A DNA stretch of 64,000 nucleotides. Origin: Dehalococcoidia bacterium (GTDB lineage Bacteria; Chloroflexota; Dehalococcoidia; Lucifugimonadales; Lucifugimonadaceae). The notes beneath the pieces are model-generated. The model searched no databases. It was not told the DNA's origin and was given only the letters and a program-made list of their open reading frames with translations. Position numbers and translations under genes: made by a program. Where the stretch lies: contig JANQQP010000044.1 of NCBI GenBank assembly GCA_028285005.1, forward strand, positions 1 to 64,000, read 5' to 3'. This document shows, piece by piece, positions 1-9,500 of the stretch (positions within the stretch are counted from its first letter, which is position 1; every line of letters begins with the position of its first letter).

Positions 1-245
1 TGACTGGCAGCCGCAGATCCGGTAGGGGCGCTGCTTGCCGCGCCCGGTCTGGGCAAAGCCCAGACATCAACCCACCCTCTAACTCCCTCCCTGTCAGGAG
101 GGAGAAGAATGTCATCCTGACCGGCGCTTCGCCGTCAACGCGCAGCCGCCACCTCAACGCTCTCAATTGCGCGCTCAAGACCGGCGTGCTAGGTTCCGCT
201 GCATTCGGAACCGGCCCCTGACGGGCCTCAGGAGCACGCTGGCGT
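1..245. other. Upstream gap with two short hairpins
   Basis: No gene is supported here. Two perfect inverted repeats are visible. One is at 47-65 (GTCTGGGC, loop AAA, GCCCAGAC). The other is at 83-104 (CTCCCTCC, 6-base loop, GGAGGGAG), and a similar C/T-rich hairpin recurs at 28467-28487. The text just after the second hairpin (AATGTCATCCTGACC) resembles the start of the dispersed repeats at 28362 and 39164. The gap probably holds degraded copies of the same intergenic repeat family. A Shine-Dalgarno AGGAG at 230-234 belongs to the following gene. Confidence 0.5.
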
Positions 246-1493
246 ATGAGTGGCAACGGACCGCTTGATGGAATAAGGGTCGTGGTGTTCGGTAGCTTCA
301 TCGCGGGGCCATTCGCCGGGCAGGTCCTTGCCGACATGGGCGCCGACGTGATCAAAGTCGAGCCCCCGTCGGGAGACCCGTGGCGACACCAGAACCCTGT
401 TGCCGAGAACGAAAGCCGGGTCTTTCTTCCGCTGAACCGCGGTGTGCGAAGCATTTGCCTTGACCTCAAGTCAGACAAGGGCCGGGCCGCGCTGCAGAAG
501 ATAATCGCAACGTCGGACGCGGTGATATCGAACACTCGCAAAGACACCGCGGCGAAGCTCGGCATCGACTACGAGTCGCTGTCTGCGGACCATCCAGAAC
601 TGATCTTCGTCGAAATCACGGCGTATGGCCCGAAGGGTCCGCGGGCCAGCATGCCCGGCTTCGATCTGATTATGCAGGGCTATGCGGGCGCCATTGCCAA
701 CGAAGGCAAGCTGATGAATGGACACCCCGAGCCAGTGTGGTCGTCCTCGTATATCGACTTCTCTACGGCGTACAGCGCTGCTGGCGCTGTCATGGCCGGG
801 CTGATCGAGCGGTCGAGGACAGGGAAGGGGCAGCGGGCGACGACGAGTCTGCTGGCGAATGCGCTCGCCATGCAGTGCATGCGGCTCGTACGTATCAACG
901 AGATTCCTTCGCCGACGCAGACCTGGTTCGAGGATGAGTTTCCTGGGCTGAAGGAGTCCGGCGCTACATATCCCGAATTGCAGCAGGAGTACCAGAGCCG
1001 GGTTCGGCCTCTTGAGTACTACTGCTACTACCGCGCCTATCGCACGAAGGATGGCGGACTGGCGCTCGGAACGCTGGCTGTTCACGCGCGGCTACGGCTG
1101 CTTGAGGCACTTGGGTTAGAAGACCCGCGGTTCCAGGACCCTTCGTTCGACCCAGCCGCTCCCGAGGCCGATTCGATCGGGAGGAAGCTGATCGAACAGA
1201 TGGAGACGATATTCGCCGAGCGGACGACTGATGAGTGGTTTAAGTACCTGCGTGACCGCGACATCCCCTGCGAGCCGGTGCGTTTCATCGAAGAGGTCGT
1301 GGACGATGAGCAGGCGCTCGCGAACAGCTACGTGATCGAGCTGCAGCACCCGGCCGGATTCAGCTACCGCTCTTCCGGACCGATCGTGCAGTTCGAGAAC
1401 GGGATGCCGGAGATGAAGCCTTCGCCGATGCTGGGTGAGCACACCGAGGAGATCCTGGGTGAAGTGGGCCTGAGCGAGGCCGACCTTTCCTGA
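246..1493 (+). CDS. CaiB/BaiF (family III) CoA transferase
   Basis: Family III CoA transferase of 415 residues, the normal size for the family. These enzymes move CoA between carboxylic acids through an aspartyl-CoA anhydride. The N-terminus carries the typical block with GPFAGQVLADMGADVIKVE (residues 21-39), and the probable catalytic aspartate is Asp171 in YIDFSTAY, aligned with Asp169 of formyl-CoA transferase. The ATG at 246 follows AGGAG at 230-234. The acyl substrate cannot be read from the sequence, and the neighbours (phosphatase, hydrolase) do not define a pathway. The protein is cytoplasmic. The family call is secure; the substrate is unknown. Confidence 0.93.
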   Translation: MSGNGPLDGIRVVVFGSFIAGPFAGQVLADMGADVIKVEPPSGDPWRHQNPVAENESRVFLPLNRGVRSICLDLKSDKGRAALQKIIATSDAVISNTRKDTAAKLGIDYESLSADHPELIFVEITAYGPKGPRASMPGFDLIMQGYAGAIANEGKLMNGHPEPVWSSSYIDFSTAYSAAGAVMAGLIERSRTGKGQRATTSLLANALAMQCMRLVRINEIPSPTQTWFEDEFPGLKESGATYPELQQEYQSRVRPLEYYCYYRAYRTKDGGLALGTLAVHARLRLLEALGLEDPRFQDPSFDPAAPEADSIGRKLIEQMETIFAERTTDEWFKYLRDRDIPCEPVRFIEEVVDDEQALANSYVIELQHPAGFSYRSSGPIVQFENGMPEMKPSPMLGEHTEEILGEVGLSEADLS

Positions 1494-1583
1494 CGGCACC
1501 ATCTGAGTCGCCATCACGCCGCGCCAGATCACCTGGCGTTTCATCATAATGGGGATTTTAAGAGCCCACTCTGGTGAAACCAG

Positions 1584-2366
1584 ATGACAGTTGCCGAGTC
1601 CCAGTCGAAGCCATATCAGCCTGCAGAGTCTGATGCCGACTCGGCCGTGAGACACGTCCGGCGTGAGACGCTGTTGTTTCTCGTTCCGTCAGCAGTGCTG
1701 CTTGCGCTCGGGGTCTGGCTGACCGTGCTGGTTCGAGGCGACGACCTGCTGCCGGGAGAGCTGGCGACTACGAAGTGGCTGGCTGGTCTGGATAACCAGG
1801 TGTTGCTCTGGGTCTCGGAGTTCCTGGACTTCATCTCGGAAGATGCGACCGCACCCGTCCTGTTCGTGATCCTGCTGCCAATCGTGTGGCTGGCGTTCGG
1901 GCGCGCTGCGCTGCTGCTGTTTGCCGTTTCCGGGAGCCTGACGGGACTAACACGCATCATCGAACTTGCCGACCGCTCGAGGCCGACGCCCGACTTCCGG
2001 TTCGAGGATGTTTTCAAGCACTCTGGGATCTACCCGAGCGGGCATGTTGTGTACGGCGTGATGGTTTTCGGCATGATCGCCTACCTGGCGTTCAAGCTGA
2101 TGCAGCCCGGGCTTCTGCGCACGTCAGTGGTCGGCTTGATGCTTGTGATTGTCGTGCTCATGGGGCCATCGCGAGTGATTGAGCTCGATCACTGGCCAGC
2201 CGATGTCGTCGGATCGTTTCTGCTCGCTGTGCCGTTTCTACTCGTCCTGATCTGGATCGACCGGCACCCCGTCTCGCAGCCCGGCGGCTGGATTTACGGG
2301 CTGGCGATGTATGCAAAGTCGGTGGAGGACAGGATTGTGCAGCGCCTGTTTTCGGGCAGGCACTGA
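1584..2366 (+). CDS. PAP2-family membrane phosphatase
   Basis: Integral membrane phosphatase of the PAP2 (type 2 phosphatidic acid phosphatase) superfamily, 260 residues with about six hydrophobic segments. The three family motifs are present in order: DRSRPTP (KxxxxxxRP-like), YPSGH, and SRVIELDHWPADV, whose His acts as nucleophile. Likely substrates are lipid phosphates or undecaprenyl pyrophosphate, but nothing in the context decides which. The ATG at 1584 has no clear Shine-Dalgarno. It abuts a small hairpin (CTGGT, GAA, ACCAG at 1571-1583) that could affect initiation; this is inference. Confidence 0.9.
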   Translation: MTVAESQSKPYQPAESDADSAVRHVRRETLLFLVPSAVLLALGVWLTVLVRGDDLLPGELATTKWLAGLDNQVLLWVSEFLDFISEDATAPVLFVILLPIVWLAFGRAALLLFAVSGSLTGLTRIIELADRSRPTPDFRFEDVFKHSGIYPSGHVVYGVMVFGMIAYLAFKLMQPGLLRTSVVGLMLVIVVLMGPSRVIELDHWPADVVGSFLLAVPFLLVLIWIDRHPVSQPGGWIYGLAMYAKSVEDRIVQRLFSGRH

Positions 2367-2400
2367 GGCGACTTCCGGCCACTTCGGGTAGTCTGGGCCC

Positions 2401-3249
2401 ATGTTCAGGAGACTGATGGAGCGCGTCGAGCGGACGCTGGCCTACTTTCCGGAGCTGACCTTGAAAGGTACGCCGGAGCATGTTGGTCTGCGATACGAGG
2501 ACCTGTGGCTGAAGACCCGGGACGGGAACAAGGTCCATGCGTGGTGGGTGCCCGGCCCGGACTCGCAGACGAACGGCTCAGGCAGGCCGACATGGGTCTA
2601 CTTTCATGGCAACGGCGGCAACATCAGCGCTCGTCTTGATGGCTATCGTGCCATCCACAGCAGAGTCGGCGCGAATGTGCTTGCGGTCGACTACCGCGGA
2701 TTCGGCTTGAGTCCCGGTGAGCCCTCTGAGCAGGGGACATATTCAGATGGCATGGCCGCGGTGACCGAGGCTGTTCGACGGCATGCAGCGCAGCCCGGCA
2801 AGCCGGGTCCGCTGGTGATGTTCGGTATTTCGATGGGTGCCGCTGTGGCTTCAAGGCTGGCGAGCGAGGTGCGTCCGGATGCGTTGCTGCTGGAGTCGCC
2901 GCCTTCTTCTTTTCCGGACCTGGCCCCACTGCATTACCCGTGGACGAAGCTGATGCCCGTCTCCAGGATGATGCAGTTCCGCTACGAGACGCGGACGCAC
3001 GTGGCGGCCCTGGATGTGCCGACGCTGGTGATCCACGGCGATGCGGATGGGATTGTGCCAATGGAGTCGGCGCAACAGGTCTTCGACTCGGCGAACGATC
3101 CGAAGCGGTTTCACGTCGTTCCAGGTGGCACGCATGACCGCCCCGACCTTGTTGACGAGGACCGTTACTACGATGTGGTGAACGGTTTCATGCAGGAGTT
3201 CGCGGTGCCGGCTGCTGCGTCTAGAGGCGGTGAGTTCGCGGCTGACTAG
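2401..3249 (+). CDS. Alpha/beta hydrolase (BEM46/ABHD13-like)
   Basis: Serine hydrolase of 282 residues with the alpha/beta fold. Visible elements are the oxyanion region FHGNGGN (residues 68-74), the nucleophile elbow GISMG with Ser144, the acid Asp216 in HGDADGIVP, and His245 in GGTHD. This arrangement resembles the BEM46/ABHD12-13 group, often found near membranes, although no clear signal peptide is present. The substrate is unknown. The gene starts 34 bases after the PAP2 phosphatase on the same strand and may be co-transcribed with it. A palindromic repeat follows 34 bases after its stop. Confidence 0.9.
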   Translation: MFRRLMERVERTLAYFPELTLKGTPEHVGLRYEDLWLKTRDGNKVHAWWVPGPDSQTNGSGRPTWVYFHGNGGNISARLDGYRAIHSRVGANVLAVDYRGFGLSPGEPSEQGTYSDGMAAVTEAVRRHAAQPGKPGPLVMFGISMGAAVASRLASEVRPDALLLESPPSSFPDLAPLHYPWTKLMPVSRMMQFRYETRTHVAALDVPTLVIHGDADGIVPMESAQQVFDSANDPKRFHVVPGGTHDRPDLVDEDRYYDVVNGFMQEFAVPAAASRGGEFAAD

Positions 3250-4024
3250 GGGATGGTGTGAGCTGTTGGTTGGCGAACGGTTTCCGTGAGATTCTGAATC
3301 AAGTTCAGAATGGCAGACCTCAGACCAACGCCTACGCCGGTCTTCGGCTTGGGACGTGGACCCTGGGTTTTGCGCCGCCTCGGAATCTGAAGCGTGACGG
3401 TGGTAGGCGTCGACCTGTCACCGCGGGCCGGTTCTGCTTTCGGCCGGGAGAGGGCTTTTCTCGCTGCAAGGGCGCATCTGCGTAGACCGGTCTCAGCGGC
3501 CGTTTCTTGTTGAAGCTCTCGGATGGTCCCTCCGGTCGGAACTGATCTAGAACCGCCAACGTTGCCGGTTGCAGACGTCGTCCAGTTCGACGGCTGTCGG
3601 CGAGCGTGTCGATCGCATGCTCGCTCAGGCCGGACTTCGGCCGCATCTCGTCCGGATACTGTCTGAAGCACTCCCGCTGGCTGACCAGCGCGGGCCGGAA
3701 CGAAGCGCTCGCGCACTTGTGGGCGTAGGGGCACATGTATGCGATGCAGAGCGTCGTTTCACCGGCAACAGGCGAGCCTGCGGTGGCGAGGCCGATTCGT
3801 TGCAGCGCGTTGTACTGCACGTGGCGTAGCTTGCGCGCACGGCGACGTTTCCAGCTTTCAGGAATCTTCGGCACGAACGAATCTCAGGCGAGGCTTGCGA
3901 GGACGATACTGGCCGGCTGGGCTTGTGCGAGCGCCGATGACCGGCAAGCTGAAATCAATGTCTCACATCCCGCAGCGATCTTGCACGGCTGATGGCGGCG
4001 CGAACGAGATTTTGTGCGACCGAA
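3250..4024. other. Long gap without a convincing gene
   Basis: About 775 bases separate the convergent hydrolase and SDR genes. Apart from the palindromic repeat at 3283-3313 I see no supported gene. Open frames exist on both strands, for example 3332-3874 minus and 3569-3829 plus. Their translations are rich in Arg, Pro and Ser, have no recognisable domain, and look like chance frames in high-GC DNA. A decayed mobile element or lost gene is possible, but no terminal repeats or transposase motif were seen. Confidence 0.45.
3283..3313. repeat. Palindromic intergenic repeat, copy A
   Basis: This copy contains ATTCTGAA (3291-3298), loop TCAAG and TTCAGAAT (3304-3311), a perfect 8-bp inverted repeat. 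The same core occurs at 15137-15157, 28416-28436 and 39216-39236. The sequence on its left (TTGGCGAACGGTT) also matches the flank of the copy at 39208. It lies between convergent genes. Confidence 0.85.
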
Positions 4025-4885
4025 TTAACGGTCGGTGGCGTCGCCGCCGTTCACGTTGATCGCTTCGCCGTTGATGTACGAAGCTCGCGGGCTAGCGAGG
4101 AAGCCGATCACTTCGGCAACTTCGCGGTCGGAGCCAACTCTGCCCATCGGGTTCGCTGCAATTCTTGCGTCCCACGAAGTTTGTGGCATGCCGTCCATGC
4201 GAGCTGTCCCGATGAGGCCGGGACAGACCGAGTTCGCCGTGATGCCGTGTACCGCAAGCTCCTTCGCAATGGCCTGCGTAAATCCGTCGACGCCGAAGTT
4301 GGCCGCGTTGTAGGCAGACGTGTTTGCCATGCCGCGCTTGCCTGCAATCGACGACAGGTTGATGATGCGACCGCCTTCGCCCTGCTTAACCATCTGTGCG
4401 GCAGCGGCCCGCGAGCACAGGAATGTGCCGCCGACCTTGATGTCGATGACCCGCTTGAAGACATCCGGATCTACATCGAGCAGCGGTTTGCGGTCTGCGC
4501 CGTAGGGGGCAGCGGCGTTGTTCACGATGATGTCGAGCCGGCCAAACTCGGCAACAGTCTGCTCGATCATGCGGTCGACCTGCTCTGAGTCCGAGACATC
4601 CACAACGAGCGGCAGCGCCCGCGAACCCGCCTCACGGATCTCATCGGCGACGGAGTCTATGTCTCTCCATCCGGCGGCCTGCTCGTCTTCTGGAAAGGTC
4701 GATGGGTCCCGGCCGGTGCCTGTGACTACAACATCCGCGCCCATTTCGGCGAGGACGACCGCGGTGGCTCTGCCAATCCCGCGCCTGCGTCCTGCGCCTG
4801 TGACGATGGCGACTTTACCGGCCAGCTCCTTCGCTCGTGGCGGGGCATCGATGTCGGGAGCTGACACTTCTCGGACCTGTGGCAT
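4025..4885 (-). CDS. SDR-family oxidoreductase with altered catalytic tetrad
   Basis: Classical short-chain dehydrogenase/reductase fold, 286 residues. The NAD(P)-binding TGAGRRRGIG (residues 29-38, with two extra residues) and the NNAA motif (122-125) are present, as is the C-terminal INGEAINVNGG. The active site is unusual. Ser179 and Tyr192 are in place, but the YxxxK lysine is replaced by Asn196 (YNAAN), and the tetrad Asn, normally in VNxxG, is replaced by Lys150 (IKVGG). The protein may therefore bind NAD(P) but act differently from standard SDRs. It lies 51 bases downstream of the HtrA-like gene on the same strand. Its role is unknown. Confidence 0.88.
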   Translation of the reverse strand: MPQVREVSAPDIDAPPRAKELAGKVAIVTGAGRRRGIGRATAVVLAEMGADVVVTGTGRDPSTFPEDEQAAGWRDIDSVADEIREAGSRALPLVVDVSDSEQVDRMIEQTVAEFGRLDIIVNNAAAPYGADRKPLLDVDPDVFKRVIDIKVGGTFLCSRAAAAQMVKQGEGGRIINLSSIAGKRGMANTSAYNAANFGVDGFTQAIAKELAVHGITANSVCPGLIGTARMDGMPQTSWDARIAANPMGRVGSDREVAEVIGFLASPRASYINGEAINVNGGDATDR

Positions 4886-4936
4886 TGGACTGTCACCTGT
4901 TTTGATGCTGCGGGATGCTCGGTGAGCGGAAAGATA

Positions 4937-6247
4937 TCAGCCCGCGGGCGGGAGCGGAGTTTGCGGGCGCTCGGAAAGCGTGGCGTCGACTGCAACAGGT
5001 GTCCAGCCCGTGCCCTGGATGAGTCGCCAGATGAATATGCGTACCTCAGTGCCGGCGGGGTTCACTTTGAGGAAATTCGTGAAATCGAGCTCGCTGCGCA
5101 CAGGCATCGAATCCATCTGCACGATCACGTCGCCCAGGAGCATTCCGGCAATGTCAGCGGGTGACCCTTCACCAATCGTCTGCGTGACATAGCCGCCGGT
5201 GACCGGGAGCCCAAGGTTCGCAGCTTCAGCTGCAAACATCGTGCGGCCTGCTATGCCGAGGAAGCCCGGTGGCGGCACTGGCCCCTGCGCTATCAAGTCA
5301 TCAGCAACCGCAAGCGCGTCGTCCACGTTTATTGCGAAACCGATGCGGTCACCGATGCCTAGCTTGGCTGTATTGACACCGATCACTTCGCCGCTGTCGT
5401 TGACGAGCGGGCCTCCGCTGTTGCCGGTGTTGATTGCTGCATCGGTCTGGATCAGCCCCGTCAATTCTCCGCCGAGTCCGTTTGAAATGGATCGTCCGAG
5501 CGCAGATATGACGCCTCGAGTGACAGTCGGTGGGCCTTCGAGACCGAGCGCGTGGCCGATTGCGATGACATTTTCACCAACCTCCAGTTCAGTCGAGTCT
5601 CCGAATGCCGGCGGCGCGAGGCCGTCGAAGTCGGCGATTGTGATCAGCGCGATGTCGTTCTCAGGGTCTCCGCGGAACAGCTGCGCAGTCACGATGCTTT
5701 CATCCGCCAGCGTGACCGTTATCGAGAGCGCGTCTTCAATTACGTGCCAGTTGGTGAGAATCTTGCCTTCGTCGTCGTAAACAATTCCTGTACCGGTTGC
5801 GAGGGCGATGCCGGTGTCGACGTTGATTCGGACGACAGACGGGACTATCAGCGACGCGATCTCTGATGTAGTGAGAGGCGGTGGCTCTGTTGGGATGGGC
5901 GTGGGAGGCTGGACGGTCTCCGATGGATCAGCCGGTGTCGGGGTCGGCGTTGGCAGCACAGGTGTTGGAGTGACTGTGGGCGTGAATGGGTCTGGGGTTG
6001 CCGTGGGTGATGGCACTGGCTGCGGAGTTGGGGTCGGCGGTATGACCACCGGCGTTGGGGTTGGTGGAAGGACAATTGGAGTCGGCGTCGGGGGAAAGGT
6101 GATCTCCGTGGGAGTTGGCGGGAACGTGATCGCGGTAGGAGTGGGCGGGTTGCCGGTGCAGGCTATGGCGAGCAGCAGCCCGGCCGAGACGACGGAGAGA
6201 GTCAGTCGGCTGCGTAGCCTTACAAAGCGGTTCAGTTCAGTCATCAC
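4937..6247 (-). CDS. HtrA-like S1C serine protease lipoprotein with PDZ domain
   Basis: Secreted trypsin-like protease of 436 residues. A lipoprotein signal ends at Cys30 (LLAIAC). A long Pro/Thr stalk follows (about residues 32-125, many PPTPTP units), then the protease domain with His168 (TNWHV), Asp198 (ENDIAL) and Ser277 (GNSGGP), and a PDZ domain from about 325 to 420. HtrA/DegP family members degrade or chaperone misfolded envelope proteins. The anchor and stalk suggest a protease displayed outside the cytoplasmic membrane. It is divergent from the ABC export genes that begin at 6529, with a 281-base gap that should hold both promoters. Confidence 0.93.
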   Translation of the reverse strand: MMTELNRFVRLRSRLTLSVVSAGLLLAIACTGNPPTPTAITFPPTPTEITFPPTPTPIVLPPTPTPVVIPPTPTPQPVPSPTATPDPFTPTVTPTPVLPTPTPTPADPSETVQPPTPIPTEPPPLTTSEIASLIVPSVVRINVDTGIALATGTGIVYDDEGKILTNWHVIEDALSITVTLADESIVTAQLFRGDPENDIALITIADFDGLAPPAFGDSTELEVGENVIAIGHALGLEGPPTVTRGVISALGRSISNGLGGELTGLIQTDAAINTGNSGGPLVNDSGEVIGVNTAKLGIGDRIGFAINVDDALAVADDLIAQGPVPPPGFLGIAGRTMFAAEAANLGLPVTGGYVTQTIGEGSPADIAGMLLGDVIVQMDSMPVRSELDFTNFLKVNPAGTEVRIFIWRLIQGTGWTPVAVDATLSERPQTPLPPAG

Positions 6248-6528
6248 GTCGTCCGGTCTCGCCCCGCCGGTCTTTCAGGGCCGTGCGCCAACGGGCGTAT
6301 TCTGTACCGGAATTGTCAAGACTTTACCTGTAGAACGCCTGGCGTGCAGCCAATTGAGGGCCACTCACCCGAATACGCACGTATGCATCTACAATCGGCG
6401 CTTCGCGCGGAACTTGTTGAGCCCAATCCGGTAGTCGAAATCGACCTTAACCCGGACAGGCGCGATGTAGCCTTGTCGCCCCGTCCAACGCAGGGAATCC
6501 CCGTATTGCATCGAAAGAGGCTGACAGA

Positions 6529-9500
6529 CTGAGCTTCATAGATTTCATCAGACGTCGTGGCAGAGGCGACGCGCGCCTGCTCGCAGGCTCGTTCGTGGCG
6601 GTACTTATCGCAGCGACGGTCGTTGCAGGTGGCCCGATCTATCTCAGGGCGCTCGAAAAGATCGGCGTCAGCGATGTTGTGAATGACATTGGCCCGTTCA
6701 ACCGGAACGTGATCGTCAACTCGAACTGGGTTCCACTGGAGGCGGCCGAAGCGGACGAGTCGACTGAGATCGTGCAGACGCTGGCGGACGAAGAGATCGG
6801 CCCGTTTGTGGACCGTACCTCGTTCAGGATCAAGAGCCGGTCGCACTTCTGGAATGTGAACGGCGAGCCACCGCTCACAGCGCCGCTGTCTTCGCGCGCC
6901 TTCTTCCAGACCATGACAGGGCTCGAATCGGAGGTGCTCTATATCGAAGGCCGCCATCCGACCGATGACATCGAGATAGTGGACGGTGTACGGATCATCG
7001 AGGCGTCGATCAACCGCGACCGTGTCGAGCGGAAGCACGGCAACGAGATCATTACGCTGCAGGTTGGAGACGTGATCGAAGCGGTTTCTGAACCGCGCGG
7101 CATTGGCACTGTGAAGGTGAGGATCACCGGTATCTTCCGGGCGATCGACGAAGGCTCTGTGTTCTGGCTCGGATTCCCTACGGCGATTCTGCGGCCCTCG
7201 CCGCCACTTGAGTTCGGCGGACGCGACCTGCCGCTTGTGCTGCACACGACCTGGGACGCAAATGTCCGCGGCGTTGGGCCATCGAACGCCGGACTGCCCG
7301 CCGACTTCAACTGGGTCTTCTTCACGAATGTCGACAAACTCAACGATGCGTCGACGGCCGATATGATCGACCGCTTGACGAGGCTTGAGGACGAGATCGC
7401 CAAGGAGATTGTGCGGCAGAGCGTGATCTCCAACCTGGAGCCGAGCTTCATTCGGCTGGAGGAGAAGATCACGTTCGTCAGGATCCCAATGTTCCTGCTG
7501 GCTGCTTTGACGGTAGTAATCGTCGTTTACTACCTGCTACTGGTTTCCGGACTGCTGTCGACTCGCCGCGAGTCTGAGACTGTGATGCTGCGAAGCCGAG
7601 GGCTGAGCGTGTTGCAGATTCTGCGCTTCGAGGCGTTGGAGACGCTGCTCCTGATTGGTGTGCCAGTCCTTGTGGCACCGCTGATTGCCGCTGTGGGCGT
7701 TTGGCAGATGGGCCGATTGCCCGTCTTCGATCAGATCACCGGAGGCGGCACTCTGGACGTCGAGTTGACGTGGGTGGCATGGGTCTACTCGGCGGGTACC
7801 GGAATCGTAGCGATGATCGTGATCCTCGCTCCTGTGCTGCTGGCGGCGAGGCGCGGCGTTGTTTCAGAGCAAGCTTCGCGATCGCGGCCGGACAGGCCTC
7901 CGCTGTTTCAGCGTTATTACCTTGACGTGCTGTTCCTGGTGCTCGGCGGACTGATCTGGTGGGAACTCAACTCACGAGGTTCGGTTGTTTCTTCCTCCCG
8001 CGACGGAGGTCGAGAGGCCGACTTCACTCTCCTGTTCGCTCCGGCGATATTCCTGATCGTGGTGGCGCTGGTCTTCCTGAGAGTGTTCCCAATCCTGGCG
8101 AAGATCGTGTCAGCGGTTGCCAGTAGATCGGGCTCCGCGTCCGTTTCTGTCGGTTTCTGGAGACTTGGCCGCAGGCCTTACTGGTACTCGTGGCCAATAA
8201 TCCTGCTGGTGCTCACAGGTGGTCTTGGTGTACTCGCGGGAACGCTCGCTTCAACGCTGGAGCGCAGCAGTGTTGAGCAGGTGCTGTACGAGACGGGAGC
8301 CGATATCCACGTCATCCCGTCAGGTGTGAACCAGACCGTTTCGTCCGCCCAGCTTGCAGAGGTGCAGGCGATAGACGGTGTGAACGTGGCGACGATTGCG
8401 ATGCGGCGTGGGGCAACGGTCGGCACAACAAACTCCGGCCCGGAATTCCAGATGCTCGCCGTGGACGCCATCGAGTTCCCGCGCGTCGGCTGGGTCCGAG
8501 AGGACTTTGCCAACCAGGACATCAGATCACTGCTCGAGCAGATCAACGTGCAGGTGAAGCCTGAGCCGATCTTCCTGCCGGTGGGCACCGAGCGCCTGTC
8601 GATCTGGGCGAAGCAAGAGCCGTTCGTTAACGACCACTTCCTGTGGATGATCCTGGCAGGGTCCGAAGAACGCACTGTTACTGCGACGATGGGCCAGATA
8701 CAGGGCGAGTGGTCGGTGCAGGAGGTGGAGATACCGGACAACCTGGTGCATCCGATCGAGCTGATCTCCATTCAGACGTTCATGCAGGCTGGTGGTGACG
8801 GCGGCACGCCGACAACATTGAGTATCGACGATCTCATGGCGAGTGGCCCCGGGTTTGAAGAGACGGTCATTTCGTTCGATGACGCTGGTCTATGGACCGG
8901 ACTTCCGACCTCAAACGGCCTCGATACCATCTATTCGATCGAGCCTGAAGAGCCGGGTGTTGGCGATCCGGGCAGAAGCAACGCTGTTATTTCGTTGGAC
9001 CGGGGCACGAACGGCGGTATCCGCGGGATATACCGGACCGCCACGGCCGGGCCACTGCCCGTGATAGCCAGCGAGACGTTCCTGTCGGAGACAGCATCAA
9101 GGATCGGTGCGCCGTTCGTGGCGAACGTCGGCGGTGGATTCGTGCCGCTCGTTGTCGTGGAGTCACTGCGGTTCTTCCCGACTCTTGATTCGCAGCGAGA
9201 GCCGTTCATCGTCGCTGACGTGACGTCGTTGCTGGACTTCCTGGGCCTGCGCGGCCTGCGGGAGATCGGCGCGAATGAACTGTTCGCGTCGATCGACACG
9301 GAAAGACACGCCGAGATTCGCAACGAGATCCGCGGTGTCTTCAGAGCCGGACGGATTATCGATCGGCAGGAGCTGCTGCTGGATACGACGGTGGATCCGC
9401 TTGCTGTCGCCGGCTGGCGAGGCATGGGCGTTGTGGCGCTGATCCTGGCGGGTATCGCGACGACGCTTGGTTACATCACGTATCTGTCAGCCCATTCGAA

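Noticed and set aside
3246-3734. Reading frames containing the peptide ILNLIQN near repeat copies
   Set aside because: This peptide is the translation of the palindromic repeat itself and appears wherever a copy lies in an open frame; not protein evidence.
3332-3874. 180-codon minus-strand frame as a gene or transposase
   Set aside because: Composition is Arg/Pro/Ser rich, no domain or ribosome site, and overlapping frames exist on the other strand.
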